Assembly: GCF_963169125.1 (NCBI RefSeq)
Contig: NC_084795.1
Location: 275,724,122 to 275,788,121, forward strand
Direction: 5' to 3'
DNA: 64,000 nucleotides
Origin: Humulus lupulus
Taxonomy: Eukaryota > Streptophyta > Magnoliopsida > Rosales > Cannabaceae
Each line of letters starts with the position of its first letter. Within the stretch, counting starts at the first letter, position 1. The position numbers were made by a program, and so were the translations under genes. The notes below the pieces were generated by a model. That model ran no database searches. It saw nothing but the letters and a program-made list of their open reading frames with translations, and was not told the DNA's origin. Shown here in pieces: positions 34,440-48,000 of this stretch.

Positions 34440-35400
34440 AACAATGAAGATGAGATTGAATAAAAAAAATAAATTATTGCCCGCACTGAAAAATTCACAT
34501 TGAATCAAATTATTGAAAGAATAACGACACAAGATCTCCTCTTAAGAATAAAATGAGAAACAATGAGAAAAAATTATAATGCAACTAGATGAACAATTAA
34601 GTTTGAGTCGTTGTTGCCACCAACAAATGCCCCCGACACAACCTTAGCCAATAGAAAACCAATGGACAATAGCACCAATGTAAATTCTGATTGTTGGCTT
34701 TGAGAAAGAAAAGAGTGGTGCCTTTTGAACGTTGAAGTTCTAGAGAGAAAAGAGAAGATTTTTTTTTAAGAAAAAATAGTGGTTAATATGAACAAGAGGA
34801 ATGAAAGGAAAAAAAAAACAATTTGTTGCTCAATTCCAATAAAAAATTTAACTTAGCTAATTTAGTAGTTGTAGTGTTGTGGAGCTCCATTCAAACTTCC
34901 AAGGTTTCCAATATGTTTAAATGATGTATGTGGAAACAGATAAGACAAGGAACGTTTAATAATCGATAGTCTTAGGCATAGTTTATGACAAGTTTGACTA
35001 GTTATTTCATGCTCGTAAGGTGATCCATGCAATGATGCTCCGCATGTTGATGGTTATTTCTCTCAAAATAAACGTTCTTTAGCAGTGGGCAGAAAGATAG
35101 AGAAAGCAGTGAAAGTGAAGGAGAAAAAGTTCATATGGGGGAAAAGGATGGGAGATCATAAAATTTTCTGAGCGAAAAAAGATTAAATTAAGGTTGTGCT
35201 TTCGACCTATTGTAAGAGTTCATATAATTGGACAACCAAAAAAAGAAAAAAAGGAACAGAGGACGAGGGATTTCAACGAGAACTCAAAGCTCCCTCTAAA
35301 AAGTCTCCCCATTCCTCTTGTTCATATGATCTCATGTCAAAAGTCTTGAATGTTACCGCTCTTTACATTTGCTTCCAACTCATTGCACTTCGCAGTTAGA
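34440..35400. other. No recognised feature
   Basis: AT-rich sequence with short frames only (for example 35,196-35,399). I see no domain, terminal repeats or RNA gene. Confidence 0.4.
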
Positions 35401-36714
35401 GGACCGTGCTCGTGACTTTGGTGCATTGAGAAGCTCGGGATACAGGTAAGAAAACTGTAGTACCCGTAGAGCAGGGCGCAGGCCCATAGTATTGTTGCAG
35501 GGCACGGCCCTAGATTGAATTGCTTGTTAGGGTGTATGTAATGCCCCAAATTTCCTAATAAGGTTTAGAACTTTGATTAGGAGGCCGGGAGGGCCATAAT
35601 TGATTTATTATGATATTTGATGATCCTATGCGTGTTAATGTGAATTATATTATTATATGATGATAAATGCATGCATATGGGTGTATTTATAATTATAAGG
35701 GCATTTTGGTAATTTGGCCTGTTGAGAGCATATTTGTAAATTGGGTGCATATTGTAATTTGTGAATGAGATTTAATTATTATGGAGATATATTCGAGCTA
35801 TTCGACATGAGACGGTCATATATAATGGATTAGCGGTTTCGTCATAACGGGGTCAATTTTGGGGTAATAGAAATGTTTATTTGGTGATAGATTGGGAATA
35901 TTTGAGATCAGGGTGAAATTCTGGAAGTTTCGACTATAGTGTCCCCGGGGGTGTTTTCGGGACCCTGAGCACTAGGTTTTATTTAAGGTTACTTAAGCTT
36001 GAAGTAGCTTGACAGATAAGAACATACGTTAGAAACTTCTCGTTCTCTCTCAAAACAGTCTGTTTTACCGTTTGAGCCTTTTTGAGGAAATCTTGAGTTC
36101 TAGGAGTCGGAATCAAGCGAGGGTCGAGGCATAGCGATCCTAGGAAATATTAGGAGCTTCTTAACCGAAGGATTTGACGGAGAACAACCCAATCAAAGGT
36201 AATCTAAGTTTGAAGTTTTAAGTTTTTAAAGTTTTAAAGCTTCGAATTGGACTTTGTTAATTGTTGAGTTTTTGGTCGGTTTGAGCCTTGGGTTTTGAGG
36301 GTTTTGGAGTATTGGTAAGCTTGGGAACTTTGATTTGATGATTGGGGAATGTTTGGGTATATTTTTGGAGGATTTGGAGTGTTTAAAACGCGTTTGGGAA
36401 TGGCCCAGGGTTGGGGGCCGCGGCCCAAGGTGCTAGGGCCGCAGCCCTTGCCCTGTTTTCTCCCCGTTTGCTCGTTTTGGCCCCGGGAACTTAGCTATGG
36501 GCCTCGAGAGTGTCCCTACTATTTGGATTAGTTTGGATTGATCTCTTGGGGGCTAGATGTTGGTGTGAAACCTTTGATTATCATGTTATTGATGGTGTTT
36601 CATACTTGGTTATGATTAGGTGACCGCTAAGGGCTTAAAGGTTGATCGTTCTCAAGGATCGTTCTTATATTGGTTCTAGCTCGAATCTGAGGTAAGAAAA
36701 CTGCACCCTGTGTA

Positions 36715-36850
36715 TATGTGACATGCATGGCTATTATGGATGCATGTTGGTTGGTTATTGAGCATGACATGCATGGCTATTATGATGCATGTTGATTGGC
36801 TATTGAGTATGACATGCATGGCTATGATTGATGCATGTTGGATGTTTAAA
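36715..36850 (+). repeat. Tandem repeat with TGACATGCATGGCTATTATG core
   Basis: Three degenerate units of about 45-55 bp within the solo LTR. Confidence 0.75.
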
Positions 36851-37366
36851 TGTAAACATTGTTAGCATAATGAATGCTTGGCAAATCTTGCCCATTTGCA
36901 TATGACTGTTGTTGAGGCATGCTGGATAATTAAGTGTGATGCATGTAATGCACGAGAAACATGTGATAGGGCATGCCATGAATGATGAATATGAGATTGG
37001 TCAGAGCTTGAGTCTCTGAGTTTGTGCATGATCATGACTGTGCTAGAAACTGTTTAGTAAGCATGCTGAATGCCCTATTCTTGGATAACTGGCATATGAT
37101 ACATATTGATAGCATTGCTTACTTGTGTATGGTACTGACTAACTAGTCAGATCGACAAAAGTGTTAGTATCAGCTGTGAAGCTGTGACTTACTTGTCAGG
37201 TTCGGCAGTGATACTGGACACGGGTCAGGAAGCGCTGACTTACTTGTCAGAACGGCCTTAGCGTGAATCACGCAAGCCAACAGAGATTAGATCTAATCGA
37301 TTACTAGCATTGAATGACTCAAGGAGCATTAATGCCTGACCGACCCTGAGGGTCGATAAATAAACA

Positions 37367-37618
37367 GAGCTTGAAGGCTAGTGGCTTACCTATCAGCCAC
37401 TCTCTTGCTAGAAAACAGAGCTTGAAGGCTAGTGGCTTACCTATCAACCACTCTCTTGCTAGAAAACGGAGCTTGAAGGCTAGTGGCTTACCTATCAACC
37501 ACTCTTTTGCTAGAAAACAGAGCTTGGAGGCTAGTGGCTTACCTAGTAGCCACTCTCCCGCTAGAAAAGAGAGCTTGGAGGCTAGTAGCTTATGTAACAG
37601 CCACTCTCCCGCTAGAAT
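37367..37618 (+). repeat. Five 51-bp tandem repeats in an LTR
   Basis: Units contain GAGCTTGAAGGCTAGTGGC and CCACTCTCTTGCTAGAAAA. Because 51 is divisible by three, both strands stay open (17-residue periodic peptides such as LKASGLPINHS). This explains the frames here; no gene is implied. Confidence 0.9.
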
Positions 37619-38854
37619 CATGTGATGTGCACCCATTGGTTTGAAAGCTTTATAATCAGTGTGATTATAATGATAATCATTTGATAATGTTTATGAAAAG
37701 TGTTATGTTTTCTTGCTGGGCTTCGGCTCACGGGTGCTATGTGGTGCAGGTAAAGGCAAGAGGAAGCTAGACCATCCTTGAGTTGGAGGGCTTAGGTGAT
37801 GACGTGTACATATATAGTTGCTCGTCCGTCACGGCCGAGGTTTAAAGTGGAACTAGGGTTGAACCCTGTTTTGCCGCTTAGAACGGCCTGTTGTAAATAT
37901 TTTCTGTAATAAACTATGAATTGTATTTTCGGGATCCCAATGTATATGTTAAACGTTCTAGTGAAACGTTATATCTTAACCAAAATGTTTAATCCCTAAA
38001 CCGATAATCATACTTAGATCACGATTTTGGCCAAATGAATCGATTAGCGAGTTTAGCACTATTTACAAGGCACACCGTAACGGTCCCAGGAGTTGGGGCG
38101 TTACAGTGTAGCCTTGATTGAACTGTTATGTGATTGGATGTTATTTAAGTTATACTATATGTGATTATAGTTGAATGAACGGCAAGGAGCCAGGAAACGG
38201 CAAAGAGCCGAGAACAGCAAAGGGCCGAGAACGGCGGTGGGGCCGAGAGTAACACTTAGCACACGGAGTGCGTAATATTAGGGTGAGACCCCAATGGATA
38301 CATGGGATATCCTTACGGTGAGGACCGAGATCCCAGACTTTGGTAATGCTTTTGGGACGGCATGGCCGTATTTGTTTAATCTGGTGGACTATCTGTCTAT
38401 CTGTGGATTGTTTGATATGTTGATTATATAATATGCTTTTGTTATGTGCTGTTGAGTTTTCTTGCTGGGCTTCAGCTCACGGGTGCTCTATGTTGCAGGT
38501 AAGGCCAAAGAGAAAGTCAACCAGTCATGAGTACGGAGAGCGTGAAGCGGCGCGTACATGTTTGGCCTGCCCGACTGCTTGGGTTGGGGGCATTTTTGAG
38601 AAACGGCTGTATTAAACTCTGATTATGATGGTTAATTACCTGTAAACCTATTTTGGAATTGTAAATATTTTATAAACAGTGTTTTGGGATCCCAAATGTA
38701 AGACACTTGAAATTTTTAATGAAACAAGGAATTTTCAAAGATTACAGCCTTGTTTTCTGTTTAATCACACTTTTGTTATAAAAACCTCGTTTAGTGAGCT
38801 AATTTCACATTTTAAACTCACTTAGTAACGACTCTAAGGTAGTAGGGCGTTACA

Positions 38855-39735
38855 CGTATGATCCATATGAAGGGTGTACATTTAAACTTCGAGTCGCTCT
38901 CTTATGGACAATTAGTGATTTTTCTACTTATGCCTATTTATCGGGGTGGAGCATCGCTGGGAAATTAGCATGCCCCATTTGTTTGGAAGATACAAGACAT
39001 AAAAGAATAACTAACAAACAATGTTTCATGGGCCATCGATGTTATTTGAAAAGCATCCATTCTTGGCGAAAGAGTAGAGAACATGATGGGTCTATCGAGT
39101 TACGTCCCCCACCTAGAACTTTTACTGGTGCTGAAATTTTAAAATAACTTGGACAAGTTCCAACTCGTACAACTGGTAAGGCGCTAAGTAATTCTTCAAG
39201 TAAGCGTGAAGAGAATGAGTTGAACTGGTGTAAAAAAAAGTGTTTTGTTTGAATTGCAGTATTGGTCACAACTCTTATTGCGTCATAATCTTGATGTGAT
39301 GCATATAGAGAAAAATGTTTGTGATAACATTATTGGAACAGTTTTAGATATTGAAGGTAAATCAAAGGACACGCTGAAGGCTCGTAAAGATTGAGAAAAT
39401 TTGAAAAATCACTCTAATCTTTGGTTGAAGAAGTCATCCAACAATAAAATTTAAAATCCCCATGCGAACTATATTTTGACTAAAGAAGAATGCAAGGAAT
39501 TTTGTAAATTCATTCGAAGTATTAGATTACCAGATGGATATGCTTCGAATATAAGTCGATGTGTAACTGATAATGACAAACTAGGAGGCATGAAAAGCCA
39601 TGATTGTCATGTATTACTTCAAAAATATTACCAGTTGCCATATTACCTTTTCTAACGAAGGAAATTCGAACAGCTTTGATTGAGCTATGTCAATTCTTTC
39701 AAAAGATTTGTGCAAAAACTGTTCAAGTTGATGAT
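38855..39735 (+). pseudogene. CACTA transposase relic (Transposase_21-like)
   Basis: In broken frames: YDPYEGCTFKLRVALLWTI, YLSGWSIAGKLACPICLED, QCFMGHRCYLKSIHSWRKS, LRHNLDVMHIEKNVCDNIIG and YQLPYYLF. These match the C-terminal half of plant En/Spm TNP2-like (Transposase_21) proteins. Several stops, and the 5' half is missing at the LTR junction. Confidence 0.85.
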
Positions 39736-39956
39736 ATAACTGAATTGAAGGGTGGATTCCCCACCACCCGCTCTACTACTCAAGGTGATCCACCTGAAGT
39801 TAGCATTCCCCCTATTGTTCAAAGTCAACAAGTTGCCTTTGCTACTGACTCTGCCACTTAACATAATGTATCTCAAACACCATCTGGTATGTCTCATACA
39901 TTTTACATTTTATTGTTTTAAAATTAGGATGAATTTAAACTTACTGTTTTTTTATA

Positions 39957-41210
39957 GAATCAAGTGGTCCTAGTAGTAGAAAAACACGTGGGCCTACTCG
40001 TGGATACAAAACTGCTAGTGATGCTAAGACAACTCAAAGTGGGAAGTTACCTGTTGTATTTGAAGCTGAGTGTCATTAGCCTATTTATGGAAATGCTGAG
40101 AAATTTAATAACCAGATTGGATTTATTGTTCATAACCATGAGACATTTCATTAAAAGGATTGGAGATTTGTCCCCAAGGATGTGAGAGCTCCATTACGAC
40201 ATTTTCTTGTAGTAGGTTTTATATTAAGTTATAAATTAAACTAATATAAAAAATTTATTAATTCTATTTTATATAATTGTAGGATTCATTTGATATTAAC
40301 TTGCATGATGATACCACTATAAAATGCATTGATGATCAAATGAGAAAAGCTTGAATGAATTTCAAGTACAAGTTACATGGATATTTCAAAGAAATTGTAG
40401 GAGAAGAAGATGTTCAAATGGAAAAGAGGAAACGACATCCTGATTTGAAGGATGATCGCCAACAAGATTGGGAGATGTTGTGTGATCGTTGGTTTTCCAA
40501 CTAATTTAAAGTAATTGGTTATTTTCTTGAAATTATAATTTTATTTGTGTTAATAACTTTTCTTATTCTCTTTTTCGGGAAAGGTCATTGAAGAATACTG
40601 ATAATCGTTCAAAGAGAATGTGAGAATCTAGAAATGGATCAGTTTCAACACCGCGACATCACATTAGAAGGGGAATGGTGTTAGCATCTTCCACTGGCCA
40701 AATCGAGACTTGGCATCTAAAACATTATGATGAGAAAAAAGGAATATGGGCTGGACCAGATTTAGCAGAAATATATGTAAGTATAAATTACAGAAATATA
40801 TGTAATTATAATTATCATTACTAATTAGAAAATAAAATTAGTATATAGGATAAAATGATGGCGTTAAGGGCTCAACACACTCCAGAAGAAATGTTTGATA
40901 AAGACATTATGGAGCGTATTCTTGGACGCTCTTCTGCACACTTGAAAGGTTGGGGTCGATCTTTTTCAAGTGCAACTTCCAATTCCCAACGCAATCCAAT
41001 TGAGTCAAATAAGCCAACATATAAGGAGCTAGCCCAACGCCTTGATGAAGCAAACAACTAACTTTATTCTACAAATGACCAACTAAGTATTGTTTTGGAA
41101 ATACTAAGGAAAAACAATATGATGCCACCGCCTCCGTCAGATCAATTTTCTGATGCAAATGTCGGAAATTCTCTCACCCCTTCAATTCTAGAGGAACAAG
41201 ATGATTCGTA
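39957..41210 (+). pseudogene. CACTA second gene relic (Transposase_24/TnpA-like)
   Basis: Pieces GPSSRKTRGPTRGYKTAS, VPKDVRAPLRHFLV, HPDLKDDRQQDWEMLCDRWF, SVSTPRHHIRRGMVLASST, HTPEEMFDKDIMERILGRSS and KPTYKELAQRLDEANN match the plant Ptta/En/Spm Transposase_24 protein in order. Introns appear retained and stops are present. It is downstream of the transposase relic, as in full CACTA elements. Confidence 0.82.
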
Positions 41211-42452
41211 GTTTTTTTTTTATTTTTTTAATTAAAGCTTTAAAGATAAATTATTATGGACATTTTATCTTTTATGTTTATTTGTTTGAACATTTTATAA
41301 TATATATTTATTTTATTTTATAAAATTTGTCTGTTTTTTAATTAATTAATCATCTATAAATAATTAATTTTAAATATTTTTCAAAATAATAATTCAATAA
41401 TACCTACCAATAAATTATATTATTGCCTACACACATTTAAGTGTAGGTAAATGTCAGAACCTAGTACACTGCCACGTGGCCCAATAAGCTACTGCCATAT
41501 GTAATACCTACAAATAAATTATATTATTGCCTACACATATTTAAGTGTAGGTAAATGTCAGAACCTAATACACGGCCACGTGGCCCAATAAGCTACTGTC
41601 ACGTGCCACATCATCTTCCATGTCACCTGCCACTGTGGAAGACATGCCATTCGCCATGTCATCTTTCCTGATACATAATTGCCACGTCATGTGCCACATA
41701 ACTTTCCATGCATGATGCCACGTCAAACACTAGGTCAATGACGCTGACTCACTTTTTGTGGGGTCCACATGATTTTTACCTACCAATATACTAATCGTAG
41801 GTAATAATACATTTATCGACTAACTATTACCTACCAATAGGTTATTGGTCAAAATTGGTAGATAAAGGGATTTACCTACCAATGCACCAATTTTACCCAC
41901 AAATAAAATTGGTAGGTAAAGACTGAATTTCTCGTAGTGTTTGGCCATAAACATCTAACTAAAAGTGATTAACGGACTAGGGTTAAAAAATTTGGTAGCA
42001 GGAATGATCATTTCATTAAAATGTTTAAGTTCGTACATGGGATCCCACAATAAATATTTACAAAGTCATTTACAGTTCAAAAGAGCAATTATAACATAAG
42101 CTAGCCTAAGCGGAAAAATTAGGTTCAACCCTACTTCCTTTGTGAATCCCCGGCTGTGGTGGTCGAGCAAGCTGCATATGTACACGCAATCACTTAAGTT
42201 GTCCAACTCATGGTTGATCCAGCTTTCCTTTCCCCTTACCTGCACCACATAGCACCCATGAGCCGAGGCTCGCCAATAAAACTTAAACATGCTCATAAGC
42301 AGTTAACAACATATTACCGAATCATAATTAGCGTACCTAGAAGTAATAATCCTATTCATGCATGCATTCAATTCAGATAAAAGACCATAGAGTCACACTA
42401 GGGCCCGCTACCACAGATAAGTGACGATAGAGTCACACTGGGGCCCTATGAT

Positions 42453-43579
42453 TGTTTTATTATTTCATATAATATAATATTAGATTAAATAATGTGACAA
42501 AATGTGATTTGTCACACAAATGTGATTTGTCACACCTTGTAACATATTATTGAGAGTCACAAAATTGGATACATGTGTGTGCCCAAATGTGACATAATTT
42601 GGAGTTACAAAATCAGTTACAAATTTGTAACTCCCAAATATTACTCAACAATGTGTATATTATATGTTACACATTTGAGATTGGATTTCATAAAGCCATA
42701 ATGAAATATGGCTATTGGAGACATGTTGTTTAACTCCCAATAGGTTTTTGGAGGTTACAAAATCATGTGGGAAAGGATTTTGGACGTTTTGGAACGATTT
42801 GGAAAATGACAATTTTTGTGCTGAAACTAGGCTGTGGCTGCGACCACTATCTTTTCTTGGCCGCGGCCTGGGGGACAGAGGCCAGTGGCCGCGGCCACTG
42901 ATGATTCTGGCCACGACCAGTGAGGCTGACAACTTATTTGGTTTTTCAGTTTTTTCCAAATTGAACGGTTCTAACATCCCAAATAACTCCCAAATCTCTA
43001 TTTTAATTCCATAAATATCCAATTAAACATTGGTAACATCCATAGAGGTTGGTAGAATTTGAAATTCAAATGGGTATCTCAAACTCTATAAATAGGAGCC
43101 TAATGCTCACTTGTAAGACACACCATTTTCCATCCACAAAGCACTTGGTTGGAAAATTCACCTTGAGGCTTGATTATTCCAGAAAGCATTTCCAAAAATA
43201 TGTGAGAGATCCCTTAATGCTTGAGTTAGGGGGAAATAAGCTTTTGGACAAATGTATTAAATCTTGTTCAAGTTGGTGATCCCCAACCCTCTTCACTTAA
43301 GTTGTGTAAGTGAGAGTTTACTATTATTTTGTTCTTGCAATTTTCCCTATTTCTTTCCTTCTTATTTTCATTTTCTATTTACTTGTAACTTTTGTTTAGA
43401 GTTGTATCTTTCACCATTCTCTTCTTCTCCTTCTTCCTCTTCCTTTCTTTGTTTGTTTGTATTTTCAGTTATGGAGTTGTAACACTCTTTTTAATCAATC
43501 ATTATTGATTTGTAATATATTGCATAGAGTTGTATTATCTTACCTATTCCATTGAGGCAATTACATATATTCTCTAACA
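42453..43579 (+). mobile_element. Solo LTR, TGTTTTATTA type
   Basis: 1,127 bp, TG...CA ends, perfect target duplication ATGAT (42,448-42,452, 43,580-43,584). Plus orientation is suggested by CTATAAATAGG (about 43,080). It contains an unusual GC-rich CCGCGGCC patch at 42,860-42,900. Confidence 0.92.
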
Positions 43580-44807
43580 ATGATAAGTGACTATAGAGTC
43601 ATATCGGGGCCCATTTCCATATCCTATGTATAACCATCCTTAGGGCTAGCTAAGCGTACCTAGCGCTTTAATTTCCAAGCAACCATAGGGTCGTCAAGCG
43701 TATACCATGCTCCTGATTAGGCCTAACCATATCGGCATGTGCTCAGCACTCTATTGTTGCCCTTGACTTAAAAGTCAATCCTTTCGACCAGCGCTCAGCG
43801 CACTATTGCCGTCCTTGACTTATAAGTCAAGCCTTTTTAATCAGATAAACATATAATCATACATTAAATATCACAAGTATGCACAGCATAGTTAACATGT
43901 CTAATAAAACAGTCCAAGCATAGTCACAACCATGTTTAACAACCGAGTCAAGCCCTAATCACATATATCACGCATTGGGTGAAGTTTTCTTACCTCTGGT
44001 CCAAGCACTGGATAGATAAAAACGACCATCGAGCACGATCATACCTCGAGCCCTAACGGTAACCTAGTCACAACCATAAATAATATCCTCATTATGATTC
44101 GATCCCATAAACAAACTCCGAGATCAATCACGTGCCTTCGGGGCCTCCACCTCCACCCAAGGGGGTGGTGGAACCATCCCGCAAGCCCCTAAGTTCTCCC
44201 TAAGCTCTAAAAATGGGGCTTGCTGAAATTGGCATAGGGCAGGGGTGCCCAACCAAGTCAGAGAGCCCCCAGAAATTCCCCTACATAGCGTAGGGGGACC
44301 AGAACAAGGGCAGGGGAGCCCAAGGAAAACAAAGATACCTCAAAGCCCTCCCTTGCTTGGCGCAGGGGTGCCCAATCCCAGGACAGGGACGCTACTATGC
44401 GAACCCAGAAATTCTGGGTTCCTCCTGCATTTTCTCCAAGCTCCACTCATCAAAATGCACCCCAAATGTCAACACCAACTAGAAATGAGTCTCAAAATCA
44501 CATTAGTACACCCCAAGCAAACATAAAAACACCAAGGGTTCAACCAAAAACACTTTGAACCTCAAATTCACCCTTTGAGTTCCAAGAACTCAACTCCTCT
44601 TCAAAATCTGAAATTTAAACCATAGAACACAAATTCCCAGCTTCAAACAGACCTCTCAAACCAATTCAAATAAGTTAACAACCTCAAAACATTAAATTAA
44701 ACTCCCTAGACTTCAAGAATTCCAACCATCATACCACACCTCAACATTCCTCAAGAACACCATAACATTAGGAAAACTCAGGAAAAGCTTCAAAAAATCA
44801 GAGGAGA

Positions 44808-47169
44808 TGTAACGCCCTGGTTACCCCAGAACAGTTACGGTGAACCGAAAATTTGACCCGTTACCCGAGTCCTTTGGTTAAAAACGTGTTCTAAATGCGA
44901 TTAGCAGGTTAAGGTTGAAAGACTAATAAAAGGAAAGGATGTTTTTCATTACAAACTGCTTTGCAGAGCTAATCAAAACATTTACAAGTTGATCTCAGTA
45001 CAAAATGGTCATTACTGTATCAAATTTACAATCCCGTCGACCTAAGCGGCAAAATAGGGTAAACCCCCTAGTTCCTCTGAGAACTCCTTGGCCATGGTGG
45101 TCAAGCGGCCGCATGTGTACACAACACCACCTAAGCTCTCCACTCAAGGCTGGGTGAGCTTGTCTTTCCCTTTACCTGCACCACATAGCACCCATGAGCC
45201 AAGGCCCAGCAAGAAAACACAATATAACATGATATAATATCAACAGTGATCATAATAATCTTTCAGGACTATCAGTCCAAAACAGATAGGTGACAGTCGC
45301 AAAAGTCACTAATATGGGGACAGCACCCTTTAGCCACGTGACGATAGGGTCACCAAGGCTTAACAGATAAGTGAGCATTTCACTAGCTTTAACAGGATAG
45401 GTGCATGGTGATTAGTCACCAACATAACCTTCCTCGTGACTCTAGAGTCATAACCATGGAACAACATTCCCTAGCCATGTGACAAACAGTCACCGGGGCC
45501 ATATGCCCTGGCTCTGAATAACCAGTCTTAGACTAGCCAAGCGCTTATAAGTTCATCGACCTTAGGGTCGGTCCAGTGTTAATGCCTTAAAGCCATTCAA
45601 CATTGATATCGATTAGATCTAATCTTCCTTCGGCCCTGCGTTCAGGACGCTTATGCCGTTTCTGACTCTTAGGTCAGTGTCCCTGACTAGTCAATGCCAT
45701 ATACAGGTAATCATCATTCACTAGCATTTAATATGCAATCCATGTCCACATTTATCAATCAACATGCCTCAATAGCCAACACGCATGTCTTATATACACA
45801 GGGTGCAGTTTTCTTACCTCAAGTTCGAGCAAGAAATATTATTAGGACGACCCCTGAGAACGATCGATCTTTTGGTTCCTTAGCGGTTACCTAATCACAA
45901 CCAATTATAACCTCCACTAATGAGACTCAACATAGATAGGGTCTTAACTTAAGCACCACTCTCGGGACCTTGAAACATTCCCACACGGTGAGTAGATTCG
46001 ATCCCGGGCCTTAAGGGTTGAAACCCCAAGTCAAAAACCCTTAAAAACACCCAAAACGGGACTTTGAAGGAACAGGGTAGCGCTACAGAGCTCAACCCCT
46101 AGCGCCCCAACGCTATACTCAGAACCACCAACATGCCAAAAAGTCTCCTGAGGAGCGATGTAGCGCCCTAGGGTGGGTGCTATAGCGCTACCTCCAGACC
46201 AGCACTCCCCTGAACCGACCTTCTTCAACTCCTTCGATTCTAACTTGATTCCCAAGCTTCCAAATCCCATTCTTGATGCCAAATGAACCCAAAAACCATC
46301 CTAACACATCCCAAACATCACAAGCATGGGAAACCTAGCCAAAACTCCCAACAAAACCAAGTTTTCACCCTAGAAATCTCAGCTGCAAAACAAAACTAAA
46401 ACAGGGCAAACCAGAGAATTCTATGGTTAGAAACTTACCCAAAGCTCAACTTATGATGCTCTTCAATGGAGGAACACACTCCTAAACTCCCAAGGCTTGC
46501 TTCCCAAGCTTGAATCCCCAAGAATGGTCCAAAAACCACAAAGAAATGTGAAGAGAAGAAGGTACGGGAGAACTAAAAAACTTGCTCTGTTTTTACTTCC
46601 TTCTTTCAGCTATCAATGGATATATCTATCCTAGGGGTGAAATGTCCATTTTACCCCTAAGTCAATTTAAAGTTTCTAAAGGCTCCCAAGGGCATATTTG
46701 GTGTTTTCCTCCTATCTCGTTAATCATAATTAACGCTCTCCAATTCCCGTTATTCTCGATAATCTCAAACACCAATAATTCATATCTCGTTACCCATTAA
46801 CTCCCGGTAACGCTCAAATCATTTAAATCACCCCGAGACTCAACCCGAGCCCCAAACTTAAACATGTTGTGACTAGACCGCTAATCAATAATCCAAGATC
46901 GTCTCATGCCGAATAGGTCGAACCAACCCACATTATAATGTGGTCTCAACATATCATCGACATGCATACAATTATACTCTCAACGGGCCAAATTATCATC
47001 ACACCCCTGTAATTAAGAACGTGGACTCACATGCATGCATTTAACATCATATTATAATTTAATTCACATATACATGCATAATATTATTTAATGGCATAAC
47101 TAAGCAAGTATGGCCCTCCCGGCTTACTAACCCGCCCTTAAACCATATCGAAGAATTCGGGGCATTACA
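44808..47169 (-). mobile_element. Complete solo LTR, long TGTAAC family, reverse
   Basis: 2,362 bp with ends TGTAACGCCC...GGGGCATTACA and perfect target duplication GGAGA (44,803-44,807, 47,170-47,174). The marker is on the minus strand at about 45,176-45,220. Confidence 0.93.
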
Positions 47170-47317
47170 GGAGAATTCTCACCTCAGTTGTGTAATTCAA
47201 CCCCTAAGCTGCTCCTAACTATATCCTCAACTTAAAGCCTCCAATTTAAGCCCTTCTCTTCCAAAACCCAAGCAAGCCTTCACCACAAAAAAAAAAGGGA
47301 GAAGGAGGGAAACGAGA

Positions 47318-47321
47318 GAGA

Positions 47322-47357
<36 letters not shown>
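47318..47357. repeat. (GA)n microsatellite
   Basis: About 40 bp of GA repeats in the outer LTR. Confidence 0.9.
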
Positions 47358-47360
<3 letters not shown>

Positions 47361-48000
47361 GGAGTTGATGTCTTTGATACTTTATACCATATTCTAAGAG
47401 TTTCCACTCAATTAAGTCACCCCAACACTTAAAAAAAAAAGACCAAACTACCCTTTGGTCAAACCTAAGTCATTTAATGCCCTCAAGGGCAAAATAGTCT
47501 TTTGCCACCATTTCTCACTAATCCTCAAATTACCTCATAATTTCTCAATTAACTCCATTATACCCAAATACTCATCAAATGATTTCCCATTACCCGATAG
47601 ACCCCGGTAATGCACTAAATTACTATAATACCCCAAGGCTCACCCCGAGCCGGGTATTTGACCCCACTGTGACTAAACTGCTAACTTGCTCACTAGGATC
47701 GCCTCATGCTGAATAACCTAAATATATCCATATAATAATGTGGTCTCAATCATTAAACTCATATATTTAAAAATATGCCTGCAATTGGTCAAAATTACGA
47801 AAATGTCCTTCTAATAAGAAACAGGCCCACTACATGCTTAATACACCTAAACATGTAAACCTAGTCATATTATAATATAACTCACATAATTCATATAACC
47901 ATGCATATAATCACATAAACACATAATTAATTCAATTATTACCCTCCTGGCCCCCTAATCAAGGCGTGTTAAGCTCTATTAGAGAAATTGGGACGTTACA

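Larger units (their letters stand above)
35537..38105 (+). mobile_element. Complete solo LTR, long TGTAAC family
   Basis: 2,569 bp, TGTAATGCCCC...GGGGCGTTACA, nearly complementary ends, with perfect target duplication GTGTA (35,532-35,536, 38,106-38,110). The marker CTTGCTGGGCTTCGGCTCAC is at about 37,714. It contains the tandem arrays at 36,715-36,850 and 37,367-37,618. No internal domain. The size and ends suggest a Ty3-type element, but without coding sequence the superfamily is not proven. Confidence 0.9.
35401..38854 (+). mobile_element. Fragmentary long LTR hosting a second LTR
   Basis: The right part (38,106-38,854) has the family marker CTTGCTGGGCTTCAGCTCAC and the end GGGCGTTACA. 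The left part (about 35,401-35,531) has the matching pre-marker GGTAAGAAAACTG. The true 5' end is not found, so it is truncated. It is split by the complete solo LTR at 35,537. Its right end abuts CACTA transposase sequence at 38,855. Confidence 0.65.
38855..41939 (+). mobile_element. 5'-truncated CACTA element
   Basis: The right terminus TTTCTCGTAGTG ends at 41,939. Its subterminal block (41,400-41,930) has the same CCTACCAAT motifs and GCCACGTGGC-type repeats as the CACTA at 3,277, plus a 110-bp internal duplication (about 41,400-41,580). The left terminus is missing. Confidence 0.85.
41940..48000 (-). mobile_element. Long TGTAAC-family LTR, reverse, hosting two solo LTRs
   Basis: On the minus strand it starts TGTAACGTCCCAATTTC at 48,000 and carries the family marker (about 42,240-42,280). 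After removing the two nested LTRs and their duplications it is about 2.56 kb, equal to the intact member at 35,537. The last roughly 70 bp of the LTR are missing where the CACTA end abuts. The part 47,515-48,000 belongs to the segmental duplication. Confidence 0.78.

Noticed and set aside
37319..37636. 105-codon minus and 84-codon plus frames with 17-residue periodicity
   Set aside because: Product of the 51-bp tandem repeats in a solo LTR.
44258..44526. Overlapping frames of 62 and 93 codons on opposite strands
   Set aside because: Inside LTR sequence, Pro-rich from composition, no family recognised.
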